Below, piece after piece: positions 21,263-31,408 of a stretch of DNA of 64,000 nucleotides. A model generated the notes under the pieces. The model did not search any database. It saw only the letters and a program-made list of their open reading frames with translations, and was not told the origin of the DNA. This DNA is from Dermatophagoides farinae (taxonomy: Eukaryota; Arthropoda; Arachnida; Sarcoptiformes; Pyroglyphidae): positions 580,937-644,936 of the forward strand of contig NW_027461514.1 in assembly GCF_024713945.1 (NCBI RefSeq), read 5' to 3'. The position numbers and the translations under genes were made by a program. Every line of letters starts with the position of its first letter. Position 1 is the first letter of the stretch.

Positions 21263-24200
21263 ATGTCAGTGGTGACAAATACGAGAAATATTTGTATTAT
21301 CGCTCATATAGACCATGGTAAGTGTTAAAAATTTTAAAAAGGTGTTATGGAATCTTTTTAAACACCTGTAATCACGTTGAAACAGTGACATAAACAATAA
21401 AAAACTTGAGATGAGCAAGATTAATAAAAATTTCTAAACATGGCTGTTTGTCAACGGTTACTACGACATGATACGGGACACAACAGATAACGAGAAACCA
21501 GATACTCTCTTGTGTTTTTTGATAATTATACTTTCAACGTAAAAAATAAAAAAAATTTTTTAGGGAAGACCTCTCTATGTGATCACTTAATAGCATATTC
21601 TGGTTTAATACCCAAAAGGGTTGCTGGCCAAATGAAATATCTAGATTATCGAACTGATGAGCAGCAAAGGTTGATTACTATTCAGAATAGCGCTATTTTT
21701 TTTGAGTATACGCCAGAAAATGGGGATAACACTTATAAGATAAATTTGATTGATTCTCCCGGTCATATCGACTTTGGAATCGAGGTTTCGATCGCCACGA
21801 ACGTTAGTGATGGTGCTATTCTTCTTGTAGATGTTGTTGAGCGCTTGCAGCCTCAAACTAGAACCGTATTAAGCGAAGCAATCAAAGCTGGTTTGAAGGT
21901 AATTTTGGTCCTGACCAAAATTGACAGATTATTTAACGAGTTAAACTTAGAGCCTGAAGCAATTTACGGTCATATCAATCAGTGTATTGAGTTGGTAAAT
22001 GCTGAATACAGTATTCTTATAACTGAGCATCGTAAAGATACCGAAGCGTTTGAAACTCAGTTTTCACTCACTGACGGGAACGTAATACTGACAAGTGCAG
22101 CAGACGGTTGGGCAGTCAGTTTGCCTAAATTAGTTCCTTACTTGCGCCAATGGCTTGACTGCGGGAATTTATCAGATTCAGAGCTTATATCCGCATCTTG
22201 GGGTAAATATAAAATAAGTGATAGAAAGATTGTCGAAACCAAGTCTATCAAATCTTCACTTTCAGTATCCGTGTTGTTAAATTTATTATGCCACGTATAT
22301 GCGTTAAAAGATGAAAAAGACTTGAATAATTCCGTTAAATTGGCAAAGCTTGCGGCAAAACTTAATTTGACAAATCTATTCGAAGGTTTAGGTGAGAAAA
22401 TTTCACTTCGCAATAACATCGTTACGCTAATTCTTGGAGCTGTTTTTCCATTGTCAGAAGTATTACTAGAAAGTTTTGTGAGTCTGATTCCAAATCCAAT
22501 AGAAAGTTATAATAAAAGAAAAGACTTTTTGTTTAGACACGAACTGAATAAATCTGAAATACACGCCATGCCACTTTATACTGAGCTAGTAGAGAAAGAA
22601 TTATGTTTGGCTATGTTACTTCGTATTCTTAAAGTAAATAAAAGATCACTTCAGCTAGAATGCGAAGACTCATTAGAAAACAATGACTTTTACGAGTTTT
22701 GCTCAATTGGAAGGCAATTCGTTGGATCTTTCAAAGTAGGTGACTTAATTTATGCGGCAGGATATTCTGAACCTTGCATAATAAAGTCTTTATATTACTT
22801 ACAAGGTTCTTCCGTTGAACCTATTGATTCAATTCAATCAGGAGATGTTTACTGCATTTGTCTAGAAAAAGTTCAAACTGAAAATGAAGAAATTACAACA
22901 AATACTAAACTTAATTTAGACAGTTTTCACATGTGTGGAAGTGGACTAAGCGTTTCAAACCAACCTCATTCGTTTGTTTTGATAAAATCGCTAGAAAAAA
23001 CAAATTTGAACTTGCGATTTATGATAGTTCCAAAAAACATTTCTGACTGGGATAATTTCTGTCAAGGTATTTCATTACTAGCTGCTTTTGATCCTGCTAT
23101 TGCAATTAAGTATGCCGAAGAGTCAAGTGCTATTTACATGAGCTGCAGAGGAGAAGTACACTTTGAACGAATTTGCAACGACATTCAGAAGTTATTCTGT
23201 CATAACATTCCATTGATCATAAGTATGCCTATTTTTTCCATAAAAGAGTCTATATCCCCATATGAAGCCTCGCAAGCGCAAGGTTCTTTTAATATTCCTT
23301 GGATTTCTAATCCAATATACAGTGAACAAGCTTTCTCGTTCCATTTTAACGCAAACTGTTTTGTATCTATAAAAGCCATTGGTATTAGTGATGCCTTGAA
23401 AGTACACAGCGAAGAAACAAATGTTAGTTTAAATTCAACTTTAGATTTAACTGACGTGGAAACTGTTTCTCAGTACATTGAAAACCCCACTTTACTTCGA
23501 AATGTCAAATTTTTGGCCAAGACATCTGATAACGACGCTTTTTGTGCTTTATATGTCGCCTCTAAATCTAGGTCGATAGATGAGATATTTGAAAATGTTC
23601 CTAAAGACATACGACACAAATATTTTATTACTAGTAAAAAAGATTCAACCATAAATATAAAAGAAAATAATGCGATAGATTTAAACAGTTTAGAAACTAT
23701 TTTAGATGTGAAATGCGAAGAAATAAGCAGTATTACATTATCTAGATCCGTAGAACAACTTGATCTTTTCGACTGCACTGATGACTTGCTTGATACATCG
23801 TTAGAAAGGCTGACACCTTTCTTACTAAAAGCTTTTGAAAAAATCAGTACAAAAGGTGTGCTTTGTGAAGAACCTTTATGGAACGTAATATTTGTTGTAA
23901 CCAGTTTTTGGACCAAAAATACACCTGGATTATTCTCAGGCGCTATTATAAACTGTATTTACACCGCACTTAGAAACTCACTTGCTTCGCCCGGGTATCC
24001 ACGAATTTATGAATTAGTTAGTAAAATAAGAGTGACTTGTCAACAAAAAGTTTTCAAACAGGCAACTCAGACTATTAATGCCAAACAAGGTGTCGTCATT
24101 GAAACAGATGTCAACGCGTTTACAATGGACTGGATTATTGTTGTAATCGTGCCCAACGCCAATCTCAACTCATTACAGTCAGAGCTCGCCGTCAAAACAT

Positions 24201-24421
24201 CTGGTCAATGTTCCGTTCAGGTACTCACCTCATATTGGAGCCTATGCGACGTAGACCCTTTCATGGAAACAACTCAAGATTTAAGTGGTGAAAATGACAA
24301 TTCAACCTTTGCGCATAAGTTAAAAAGCATGATAATAAATATTAGAAAAATTAAAGGGTTGCCTACAGACGAGAAAATCGTGTCTGGCTCTGCTGATAAG
24401 CAAAGAAACCTTTCAAAATAA
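21263..24421 (+). CDS. EFL1: Elongation factor-like GTPase EFL1/Ria1
   Basis: An EF-2-like cytoplasmic GTPase that, with SBDS, releases eIF6 from pre-60S subunits. Exon 1 is 21263-21317 (55 nt) and exon 2 is 21564-24421, joined across a 246-nt intron with GTAAGT and TTTTTTAG ends (phase 1). The junction rebuilds the P-loop: NICIIAHIDHG + KTSLCDHL. Other G motifs are LIDSPGHIDF (G3) and LTKIDR (G4). The EFL1 hallmark (IPKRVAGQMKYLDYRTDEQQR) distinguishes it from EF-2 (ATP/AGE-type switch), as does the insert-bearing middle and the absence of a diphthamide loop. It is about 970 residues, similar to yeast Ria1/Efl1. The C-terminal domain IV/V region is recognisable (GLFSGAIINCIYTALRN). NIP7 in this window serves the same pathway. 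Confidence 0.9.
21318..21563 (+). other. Outlier 246-nt intron of EFL1
   Basis: All other introns here are 49 nt or shorter. This one interrupts the P-loop codon of EFL1, so its borders are certain. Inside are two possible stem-loops: GGTGTT/AACACC near 21341-21366 and CTGTT-x-GTC paired with GAC-xx-AACAG near 21443-21487. No C/D or convincing H/ACA boxes are evident. It may host a small RNA or promoter elements for the crowded divergent pair. Confidence 0.6.
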
Positions 24422-24606
24422 AAATTCTATATTATGTCTCTGTAAGCTTTCATTATATATATATAACAACCAAAAGCACTTTTACAGTATGCAAGCAGAG
24501 TTAACAAAGTTATAATAGATAATTTATGGAAAATAAAAACTCGTGTTATTGAGCATTCAGAACAAATATAAAAAACAATAAAACAAGCAATTTAACTATC
24601 AAATAT

Positions 24607-25062
24607 TTAGTTCGAGACACATTGTCTGGCGATTTGATCGACAGCAGTTTGTCCTTTAGGGGTGAGGAATCTGTTTTTAGTGGATCCTCTTTGTTCGACG
24701 AAGTTCATTTTTTCGAGTTGTTGCAGACAGTGTCTAATTATTTTCTTAGAAGCAGTGGCGGCGTGGTTTGGGGCTACTCCGTTTCTCTTCTTGCCTCCGT
24801 AAAATCTGGCCAAAATGCCGACTCCGTATGATTTTTCACAAGCGAGTTTTCTCAATATGGAAGCGGCTCTGATGTAGATGAAGTTCTTGTCGTATGGAGC
24901 CAATTCGCGAGCGGAGGCGCTCTTGCACAAATCGAGCCAGTCAGGGACTTCGAAAGAGTCACATTCTGAAAGTAGTTTGGCAGTCTGTTTAATAAAAAGG
25001 TCAGCACTGACGTCCTTCACACCAGTCACTCTGCTGTTTCCTGGAACCTTAACACTCAACAT
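24607..25062 (-). CDS. RPS19: 40S ribosomal protein eS19
   Basis: A 151-residue single-exon eS19, a component of the 40S head needed for 18S rRNA maturation. Recognisable phrases are VKDVSADLFIKQTAKLL, VPDWLDLCKSASARELAPYD, FIYIRAASILRKLA, GVGILARFYGGKKRNGVAPNH and the C-terminal RFLTPKGQTAVDQIA. Length is normal. Codon use is GC-richer than its neighbours, as expected for a highly expressed gene. It is divergent from RNase HII across 262 bp and convergent with EFL1 (185 bp between stops). Confidence 0.98.
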   Translation of the reverse strand: MLSVKVPGNSRVTGVKDVSADLFIKQTAKLLSECDSFEVPDWLDLCKSASARELAPYDKNFIYIRAASILRKLACEKSYGVGILARFYGGKKRNGVAPNHAATASKKIIRHCLQQLEKMNFVEQRGSTKNRFLTPKGQTAVDQIARQCVSN

Positions 25063-25324
25063 TTTTTATCTCTAAACTTTTTAAAAATATTTTTGTGAAT
25101 GTTGTTATGTCGAAAACCTAATTCATAAACTATATAAATTTCATATTTGTTATTTCACTTTATATCTCTGCTTCTAGCAAGACTGCTTTAGGTTATTTGC
25201 ACCAAACTATTCTACTTGTATTTACCAACGCAGACAACTTTTTGTAATTGAATTTTGATAATTATTTTTATTAAATTTATTTGAATGCGTCGGCTCTCGG
25301 TTTTACGATTTTATTTTCATTGGC

Positions 25325-26281
25325 ATGAACAAAAGCAAAATTGCTATTTTTGATTTTGAATCTCAACACGATGTTGATTACATAATAGGTGTGGACGAAG
25401 CAGGACGAGGTCCCTTGGCTGGTCCTTTATATGTTTCCGCTTTTAGTTTTTTTGAGCATAAAAAAGAAATCCTCAAGTGGATTGAAAATTTAGATAATAG
25501 TAAAATTATTTCTGAAAAACATCGTGAAAAACTTTATAAACAGATTGGTAGGTGAAGTTCAAAACGATTTTTAGATGAAGAACACAAGCAAGTGTTTACT
25601 GAAATTGATGAAGATTCAGTGGAGTATACAATTGTTGTATCAGAAAAATTTGCATATGCTTTTGCTAAGGTCGGAGAAGACTTGATTGATCAATCCAATA
25701 TTTTGGCGATTACGCTCGAGACGATGAAAAATTGCGTCTTTAAGCTGCTGCTGCATATATACGAACAGAAAATAGTCCAGCATTCTGTAAATCGAGAGAA
25801 AATCAGTTATCATTCAATAAAGGACGTGCCAAAGATACAAAAAATCGTAGTCTTAGTTTTAATTGACGGAAACAAACTTCCCTCCAACTTTGATTCAACA
25901 GTAATGTGTGACCAATCTGAAGGAGGTAAAAACTTCGCCATTGAAGCACTTTCTATTGTAAAAGGAGATGAAAAAATAGTTAGTGTTGCAGCAGCCTCTA
26001 TTGTTGCCAAAGTAAATCGTGACGGATACATGCGAAAAATCGCAGCAAAGTATCCTGAATTTTTATTGGATGTAAATAAAGGCTATGGCACGGCCGAACA
26101 TAGAAAAAAAATTGTAGAATTGGGCCCTCAAAAAATTCACAGACTTAGCTATGAACCGTGCTATACGTTGCTGGCAGCTGGAGTGTTCCAGCCGCCAAAA
26201 AATCGAGTATTTAAAACTTTGCCTAAGAAAAGTATAAATAAAAAACTGTTAGAATCTATTAAAGTAAAAACCGATTCGTAA
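25325..26281 (+). CDS. Ribonuclease HII, bacterial type (RnhB-like)
   Basis: A 309-residue type 2 RNase H, which cuts RNA in RNA-DNA hybrids and removes single ribonucleotides from DNA. Exons are 25325-25547 and 25575-26281 with a 27-nt intron (GTAGGT...TTTTTAG, phase 1) that carries an in-frame TGA. The catalytic D-E-D-D set is visible: GVDEAGRGPLAGP (Asp, Glu), LIDGNKLP and ASIVAKVNRDGYM. The C-terminal part (NKGYGTAEHRKKIVELGPQKIHRLSYEPC) follows bacterial RnhB (KGYGT-x-EH...GP-x-x-IHR), not the eukaryotic/archaeal RNASEH2A pattern (GSGYPSDP). No clear organelle transit peptide is present. It is convergent with CBP20, with 21 bp between the stops. Gene transfer or organelle ancestry is inferred; the intron shows it is resident in the nuclear genome. 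Confidence 0.9.
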
Positions 26282-26302
26282 GAAGCAGTTATACATTCAC
26301 GA

Positions 26303-26753
26303 TTATTGCTCCGGGTTATTTCTACAGTCACGGCGTTGATTTCCGTCTGTAGCTCTGCCAAATTTCCTGTCAATCAAAATACCTTCGCCGGAATCCCAAT
26401 CACATCTTATAATGTTGCCCTTGAATTTAGTTCCGTTTAAGCAGGTCATTGCAAATGAGGCTTCGGCGTGCGATGAGAACTGGATAAAGCCAAATCCACA
26501 CTGAGCATTTTCTTTTTGTCGGTTGAATCCTAAGACTACTCTGATAACTATTCCACATTTCGAAAATAAAAGTATTATGTCTTCTTCGGTGACGTTGCGT
26601 GGAAGGTTTCCAACATACAAAACATTTGAATGGGTGAGTCTAGAGAACCACTGGTAGGGGTTAGTACCTAAAACAATACTGAGTGACAAACTTACAGGTT
26701 TTTTTATCCCAATATATGGGTACAAACTGTACACGTTGGTAAAGATCGGCCAT
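26303..26753 (-). CDS. NCBP2: Nuclear cap-binding protein subunit 2 (CBP20)
   Basis: A 140-residue RRM protein that binds the m7G cap of nuclear transcripts together with CBP80. Exon 1 is 26696-26753 (58 nt), the intron is 26668-26695 (28 nt, GTAAGT...GTTTTAG, phase 1) and exon 2 is 26303-26667. The RRM shows RNP2 (LYVGNL) and RNP1 (CGFGFIQF). CBP20-type features include TEEDIILLFSKCG, MTCLNGTKFKGNIIRCDWDSG and the Arg-rich stretch RKFGRATDGNQRRD. The N-terminal extension has several Tyr and Trp (LYQRVQFVPIYW, NPYQWF), where cap-stacking tyrosines sit in the family. Splicing avoids the in-intron start. It is divergent from the DPH7-like gene across 214 bp. Confidence 0.88.
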
Positions 26754-26967
26754 TCGAAATTATTTTTTCTTTTTTATCAAATATTATTTTTTTGTCAACT
26801 TATCCTAAAAAAATGAATCCTGAGACGTTGTGCAACAGGTTTAATTTTTAGTTTGTTTGCACAAGAAAGCATATTTACAAAGATAATATTTTAAGCAGTA
26901 AAACGTATACTATAACAACGAAGCGTAGATAATTAGTCAGTTAGAACATTAATATTTCGTTTTGAAA

Positions 26968-27978
26968 ATGAATATCAGAGAAAGCCTAAACAAATACTCG
27001 ACAAACCGTGTTCAAATGATCACACCTATCACAGATATGAGCGACAATCATATAGTCAGACGAGTTAGCCCTCCAAGAGAGTTCATCGGCAAGGATAACA
27101 TTTGTGGCGTAGCTCCTTATAAGAATGACACTGTAATAACTTGTAGTTACAACAATGAAAACGGGACGTGCTGGGGTACACTCAGCAAAACCACTCTAAC
27201 GGATAGTGGTGAATTAACTGAAGTTGTCATTCATACAGAAAATGCAGGAATTTACAACATAGCTCGTATGGGCAACTATTACTACGCATGTACAACAGAT
27301 TCAACAGTTATTTGTTTAGATCTCACGCTTGAAGAACATCCAATACTGACCAAATTCAAATCCATTGACCCCTCTTCTACAGGAACGAGCATTAAAACTA
27401 ATGAACAAAACAATTTAATAGCTTTGACGATGTTTAACGGACAACTCATAGTTTACGACGTAACAGGCTCAATAAAAACTCAGTTCAAATGCTCATCACG
27501 CGAAACTTTTTGTTGTGAGTTTTATAATTCTTCCACTATTTTATCTGGCAGTGAAGAATGCTGTGTAAACATTTGGGATATTCGGATCCCGAAAAAAGTT
27601 GCCTGCGTGGGCTCAGGCTACATCAAAGAGGCAGTTGTCAGTCTTTTCAACTATGACGAAAATTATATAGCAGTAGGAACGTATGAAGACTGTTGTCACG
27701 TATACGACATGAGATCACCATTCACTCCGCTCAAACGTATCCAGCTCCAAGGAGCTCCTTGGAGTTATTTTCCAATGGAAAATTATTATGTCGTGCCTTC
27801 AATTCGCGGTGGTGTGCACGTTTTTGATTCTGAATTTTCAAACGCTCAAACCATACTACCTGCTGACGATAATAAATTTATTTACGGAAGCGCCTACTTA
27901 ACAAAAAATCATAAGAAGTATATCCTCTCTTACGACTTCAATAAACGTTTAGTTTTGCAAAACGAAGTAACATTTTAG
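26968..27978 (+). CDS. WD40 protein, probable DPH7 (diphthamide synthesis)
   Basis: A 336-residue beta-propeller from ATG 26968; the frame is open for two codons upstream but has no earlier ATG. Repeats include GSEECCVNIWDIR, AVGTYEDCCHVYDMRSP and GVHVFD. The run 'hydrophobic-AVGTYED-x3-VYDMR-SPFTPLKRIQLQGAPWSYFP' matches the DPH7/Rrt2 pattern (ATGSYDE-xxxLWDTR...P...GGVWRxK-P). DPH7 demethylates the diphthine methyl ester intermediate on EF-2. The family residues are divergent in other blades, so other WD40 families remain possible. There is no intron. It is followed by tRNA-Cys on the other strand. Confidence 0.55.
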   Translation: MNIRESLNKYSTNRVQMITPITDMSDNHIVRRVSPPREFIGKDNICGVAPYKNDTVITCSYNNENGTCWGTLSKTTLTDSGELTEVVIHTENAGIYNIARMGNYYYACTTDSTVICLDLTLEEHPILTKFKSIDPSSTGTSIKTNEQNNLIALTMFNGQLIVYDVTGSIKTQFKCSSRETFCCEFYNSSTILSGSEECCVNIWDIRIPKKVACVGSGYIKEAVVSLFNYDENYIAVGTYEDCCHVYDMRSPFTPLKRIQLQGAPWSYFPMENYYVVPSIRGGVHVFDSEFSNAQTILPADDNKFIYGSAYLTKNHKKYILSYDFNKRLVLQNEVTF

Positions 27979-28043
27979 CAAGTGAAACATTAGAAAATAA
28001 TGATTCTGATATTACATCATTTTAAAAAATTTTTTTAAAATAA

Positions 28044-28115
28044 AGGGCACACTCGGAATTGAACCGAGGACCTACTGATCTGCAGTCAGTTGCTCTACCG
28101 CTGAGCTATGTACCC
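28044..28115 (-). tRNA. tRNA-Cys (GCA)
   Basis: A complete cloverleaf on the minus strand. The acceptor GGGTACA pairs with TGTGCCC and the discriminator base is U, as usual for Cys. The D-arm is GCTCAGCGGTAGAGC. The anticodon stem ACTGA/TCAGT encloses loop CTGCAGA, giving anticodon GCA. The T-arm is CTCGGTTCAATTCCGAG. There is no intron. A TTTT run follows within a few bases for Pol III termination. It sits 12 bp from the stop of the ankyrin-bromodomain gene. Confidence 0.97.
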
Positions 28116-28127
28116 ATTATGACATTT

Positions 28128-29345
28128 TTAATCTGAAGCAGGAGTCTGTAGAGGCTGGTCCGCAGCTGCAAATATTTCTTGTTCTATGCTTTTTAATTCA
28201 TCTATTTGCTTAGTTTTACAAAGCGAATCGTATAAATCTTTAATTACAATCGAAGCTTGATACACTGGTGCTTTAGGATCGTTGTAAAGCTTGCAGTTTG
28301 AAAAAATAAGTTCTACGTCGGCTTCAAATTCACAAATTTTATTGTAACTTTTTTGTTTAATATTGCGTTTTATTGTTTCGAAATCCATCGGATGTGTAAT
28401 TACTGTATAATAATCTGGACAATTGCATAAAACAACATCAACCGGTTTAGCAAACCAAAAACCGTGTTCGCTTGAAGCCAGCTGATTGGCGATGTCGTTT
28501 GCTGCTGTTAGCCAACTGTCCAAAAAATCAGGGCACCGTCGAAAATCTCTCTCTTCTTTTTCTTTCCAGACGTCAGGTAGACCGAACTCTTGTAAAAATT
28601 GTTCTCTCTCTGTTTTGGTGGCTATTACTTTGTAATCTTTGTTTTTTATCGTCAAAATTTTTGTCAGTACGAAATTTAACTTCTGTCCTTCCTTTGAATT
28701 TTGAGTTACGCTTCGCAGAAAATTAACGATGTCTTTGTAATTGCGTAACGAGGCAAAAAACTGGGCTGAACGTCGTTGATTGTCTCTAATCATGACATTC
28801 GCGCCTAATGAAACTAAGCATTTAACTGCATCAAAATAACCTTCGCGGGCTGCATAGAATAAAGCTGTTTGATTGTAAAAATCTCTTATGTTTGGGTCGA
28901 CGCCGTGTTTAATAAGTTCTTTGATCACCTCACAGTGTCCTTCACGAGCGGCGTAAAATAACGCTGTCTGTTTAGCGTTGTCCAACTGATCAACCTTACA
29001 GCCGTGCTCAATTAAAAATTTGACGCACGGAAAATTTCCGTCTCTTGCTGCGAAAAACAAAGGAGTTTGACAATTTAAATCAGTGTGGTTAACGTCACAG
29101 CATTCCCGATCACAACATAAGTACTGTAACAGCTTTAAACCGTCTTCAAAATTTTTTTTTTGAACACAATAAAAAAGTAAATTCGCTCCGGTGATTTTAT
29201 TTTTATAATCAAGTTGAGCGTCTGAACTAAAAAGTTAAATAGCTTTATTAACGTACAAGTATTCCCATTTGCGTATTATTACTGCTGCATCTTGCTCGTA
29301 AATCAACTTTATATACTCCTCATCATTAGTGCTAGTTTTTCGCAT
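28128..29345 (-). CDS. Ankyrin-repeat bromodomain protein (BDP1-like)
   Basis: A 395-residue protein from two exons: 29257-29345 (89 nt) and 28128-29226, with a 30-nt intron (GTACGT...TTTTTAG, phase 2) containing an in-frame TAA. The N-terminal half has at least four ankyrin repeats (TPLFFAARDGNFPCVKFLIEHG, TALFYAAREGHCEVIKELIKHG, TALFYAAREGYFDAVKCLVSLGA). The C-terminal ~100 residues form a bromodomain with the key pocket elements: FAKPVD, CPDYYTVITHPMDFETIKRNI and IFSNCKLYNDPKAPVY, including the acetyl-lysine-binding Asn of LYND. Such ankyrin-bromodomain proteins are known in apicomplexans, for example PfBDP1, a transcription activator at invasion genes. The role here is inferred as an acetyl-histone reader. 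It is divergent from PP5 across 94 bp. Confidence 0.85.
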
Positions 29346-29439
29346 AGCTAAATTTATTTCGCAATATACGTACACTTACTTTAGAGAAGATTTTTTTACA
29401 AATTTTTCTAATTATATTTTTTTATAGACAGTATTCAAC

Positions 29440-30912
29440 ATGTCGAACTCGGAAAACAATATCCTTGCAGAATTCTTTGCTAAAAAAGCAGAAGCTGCAA
29501 AGTTAACGACTGATGCGAAATATAATGAGGCTATTAATATTTACGAAGAATTAGTCAAAACTGTAAATCTCGACGATAAAGAAATAGCCAAAATATATTG
29601 CAATAAAGCTATTTGCGAACTCAAGCTCGAAAAATTCGGAAACGCATTGCAGACCGCTAATATTGCCATCGACCTTGACCATACATACGTTAAAGCTTAT
29701 TACAGAAAGGCTTTAGCGTTGATATATTTAAATAAACCAGAAAATGCACTTGACCCTATTAAAACCGCGCTCAGTTTGGATCCAGAAAACACAGCAATCC
29801 GTCAATTGTACAATTCAATATTGGCTGAATATAAAGAACAGCTCTTTAACAAAAGTATTGTATACCCAGATGCGGCACCACTTTACGAAAAGTTTTTAGA
29901 CGAGACAATAAATTATCCTAATTGGTATAAAGGTCCGAAACTACCGGAAAACTTAGAGGGCAATGAAGCTTTTTTTGACGAACTAGCAGATTTTTTCAAC
30001 GGAAAAATCGATTACAAAATGCCAGACCAACTGGTTGCAAAAATAATAGCGAAAGCCACACAATTCAGTAAAACTCTACCGAATGTAGTTAGAATTGATT
30101 CAGATGTTGCTAAAGCAACAGTCACCGTGTGTGGAGACATTCATGGACAATACTACGATTTGCTCAACATTTTCAAGCTAAATGGCAAGCCATCTGAAAC
30201 TAACTACTATGTTTTCAATGGAGATTTTGTCGACAGGGGCAGTTTTAGTTTAGAAGTTATTATTACTTTGTATGTGTGCAGACTTATCTGGCCTAAATTT
30301 ATCCACCTTACCCGCGGTAACCATGAATCAAAAGACATGACTCAACTGTATGGATTTAAACACGAAACCGAGAAAAAAACTAATAGCAGTATTTATAATT
30401 TATTTATTGAATCGTTCGAATACTTGCCTTTAGCTCACATTATCAGCGAACGTATATTTGTGGTGCACGGTGGGTTGCCTTCTACTAAAGGCGTCACAAT
30501 AGATAAAATAAATTCACTCTTACGAGTTAAAAATTCCGATCCTATTATCACTGATTTATTGTGGGCTGACCCAGGTGTTGCAGAAGGAACCAGTGCAAGC
30601 CAGCGCGGTGTGAGCCACGTTTTCGGTCCGGATTATACTGAAGACTTTTTGAAAACAAACAACTTGGATCTCGTAATCAGATCCCACGAAGTCAAAAACT
30701 CGGGCTGGGAAAAAATGCACAATGACAAGCTATACACAATTTTCAGTGCGCCCAACTACTGCGACACAATGCAAAATCTTGGCGCTTACTTAAAGTTCTC
30801 GTTCAGCAAATTGCACGACAAAAACTGGCAGGTCGAACCAGAAATCATCGAGTTTAAAGAAGTTACGCACCCTAGTGTTCCAGCCATGCAGTACTCTGCA
30901 TTTAATTTTTAA
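29440..30912 (+). CDS. PPP5C: Serine/threonine phosphatase PP5 (TPR-PPP)
   Basis: A 490-residue PP5, the only PPP phosphatase with N-terminal TPRs; it docks on Hsp90 and dephosphorylates Cdc37, kinases and receptors. Three TPRs span residues 5-120 (AEAAKLTTDAKYNEAINIYEE, YCNKAICELKLEKFGNAL, KAYYRKALALIYLNKPENAL), including the Asn and Lys/Arg positions of the Hsp90 carboxylate clamp. The phosphatase core has [26 protein letters not shown] and the metal His in FVVHGGLPS, RSHEV and SAPNYCD. The C-terminal helix region is short but present. There is no intron. The start ATG at 29440 fits the family length of about 499. Confidence 0.96.
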   Translation: MSNSENNILAEFFAKKAEAAKLTTDAKYNEAINIYEELVKTVNLDDKEIAKIYCNKAICELKLEKFGNALQTANIAIDLDHTYVKAYYRKALALIYLNKPENALDPIKTALSLDPENTAIRQLYNSILAEYKEQLFNKSIVYPDAAPLYEKFLDETINYPNWYKGPKLPENLEGNEAFFDELADFFNGKIDYKMPDQLVAKIIAKATQFSKTLPNVVRIDSDVAKATVTVCGDIHGQYYDLLNIFKLNGKPSETNYYVFNGDFVDRGSFSLEVIITLYVCRLIWPKFIHLTRGNHESKDMTQLYGFKHETEKKTNSSIYNLFIESFEYLPLAHIISERIFVVHGGLPSTKGVTIDKINSLLRVKNSDPIITDLLWADPGVAEGTSASQRGVSHVFGPDYTEDFLKTNNLDLVIRSHEVKNSGWEKMHNDKLYTIFSAPNYCDTMQNLGAYLKFSFSKLHDKNWQVEPEIIEFKEVTHPSVPAMQYSAFNF

Positions 30913-31059
30913 TAAATAAAAGAGCTCTTACGCCTCTTAATATTATAAAGTCCACGTGTGTAGTCAGTCCTATTATTTATTGTAATTAGTTAATTTTTAT
31001 ATTTTCAAAAATTATCAGCTTGAGAGCACGAGCAACGCCATGTTTGTGTAAAAGTACAA

Positions 31060-31374
31060 ATGTCTAATCAAAATGAACTGATTGAAAGACTTACCATAGC
31101 GCCAAACTGCTCTCGATTTTTGTTTATTAGTGGTTTACCGCATAATCTCAAGGACCACGAATATTATGATTTGTTTTCTCCTTACGGCTCAATAACGCAA
31201 ATTCGAAAAGCAAATTCCAAAAACACAGCAGGCACAGCCATCGTAGTTTTCGATGATGTGCTATACGCGCACAGAGCTTCTAAACATTTGAACGGCTTCC
31301 AGCTAAAAGGGAAATACATACGTATTAGTACCTATTACAAGCCTAAAGGCAAAATTGGCACCGAGAAGGAATAG
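31060..31374 (+). CDS. SF3B6: Splicing factor SF3B6 (p14, branch-point contact)
   Basis: A 104-residue RRM protein of the U2 snRNP SF3b complex that contacts the branch-point adenosine and binds SF3B1. Matching segments are NCSRFLFISGLPHNLKDHEYYDLFSPYGSI (RNP2 and helix 1), TAGTAIVVFDDVLYAHRASKHLNGF and the distinctive YYKPK near the end. The Tyr that cross-links to the branch-point A in human p14 corresponds to the F-L-F-I strand region. The C-terminal helix is shorter than in human (104 versus 125 residues). There is no intron. It is convergent with the next gene, with 34 bp between stops. Confidence 0.88.
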   Translation: MSNQNELIERLTIAPNCSRFLFISGLPHNLKDHEYYDLFSPYGSITQIRKANSKNTAGTAIVVFDDVLYAHRASKHLNGFQLKGKYIRISTYYKPKGKIGTEKE

Positions 31375-31408
31375 TCTGGTTAAAGATATATTTTTAGGTT
31401 TTATTAGT

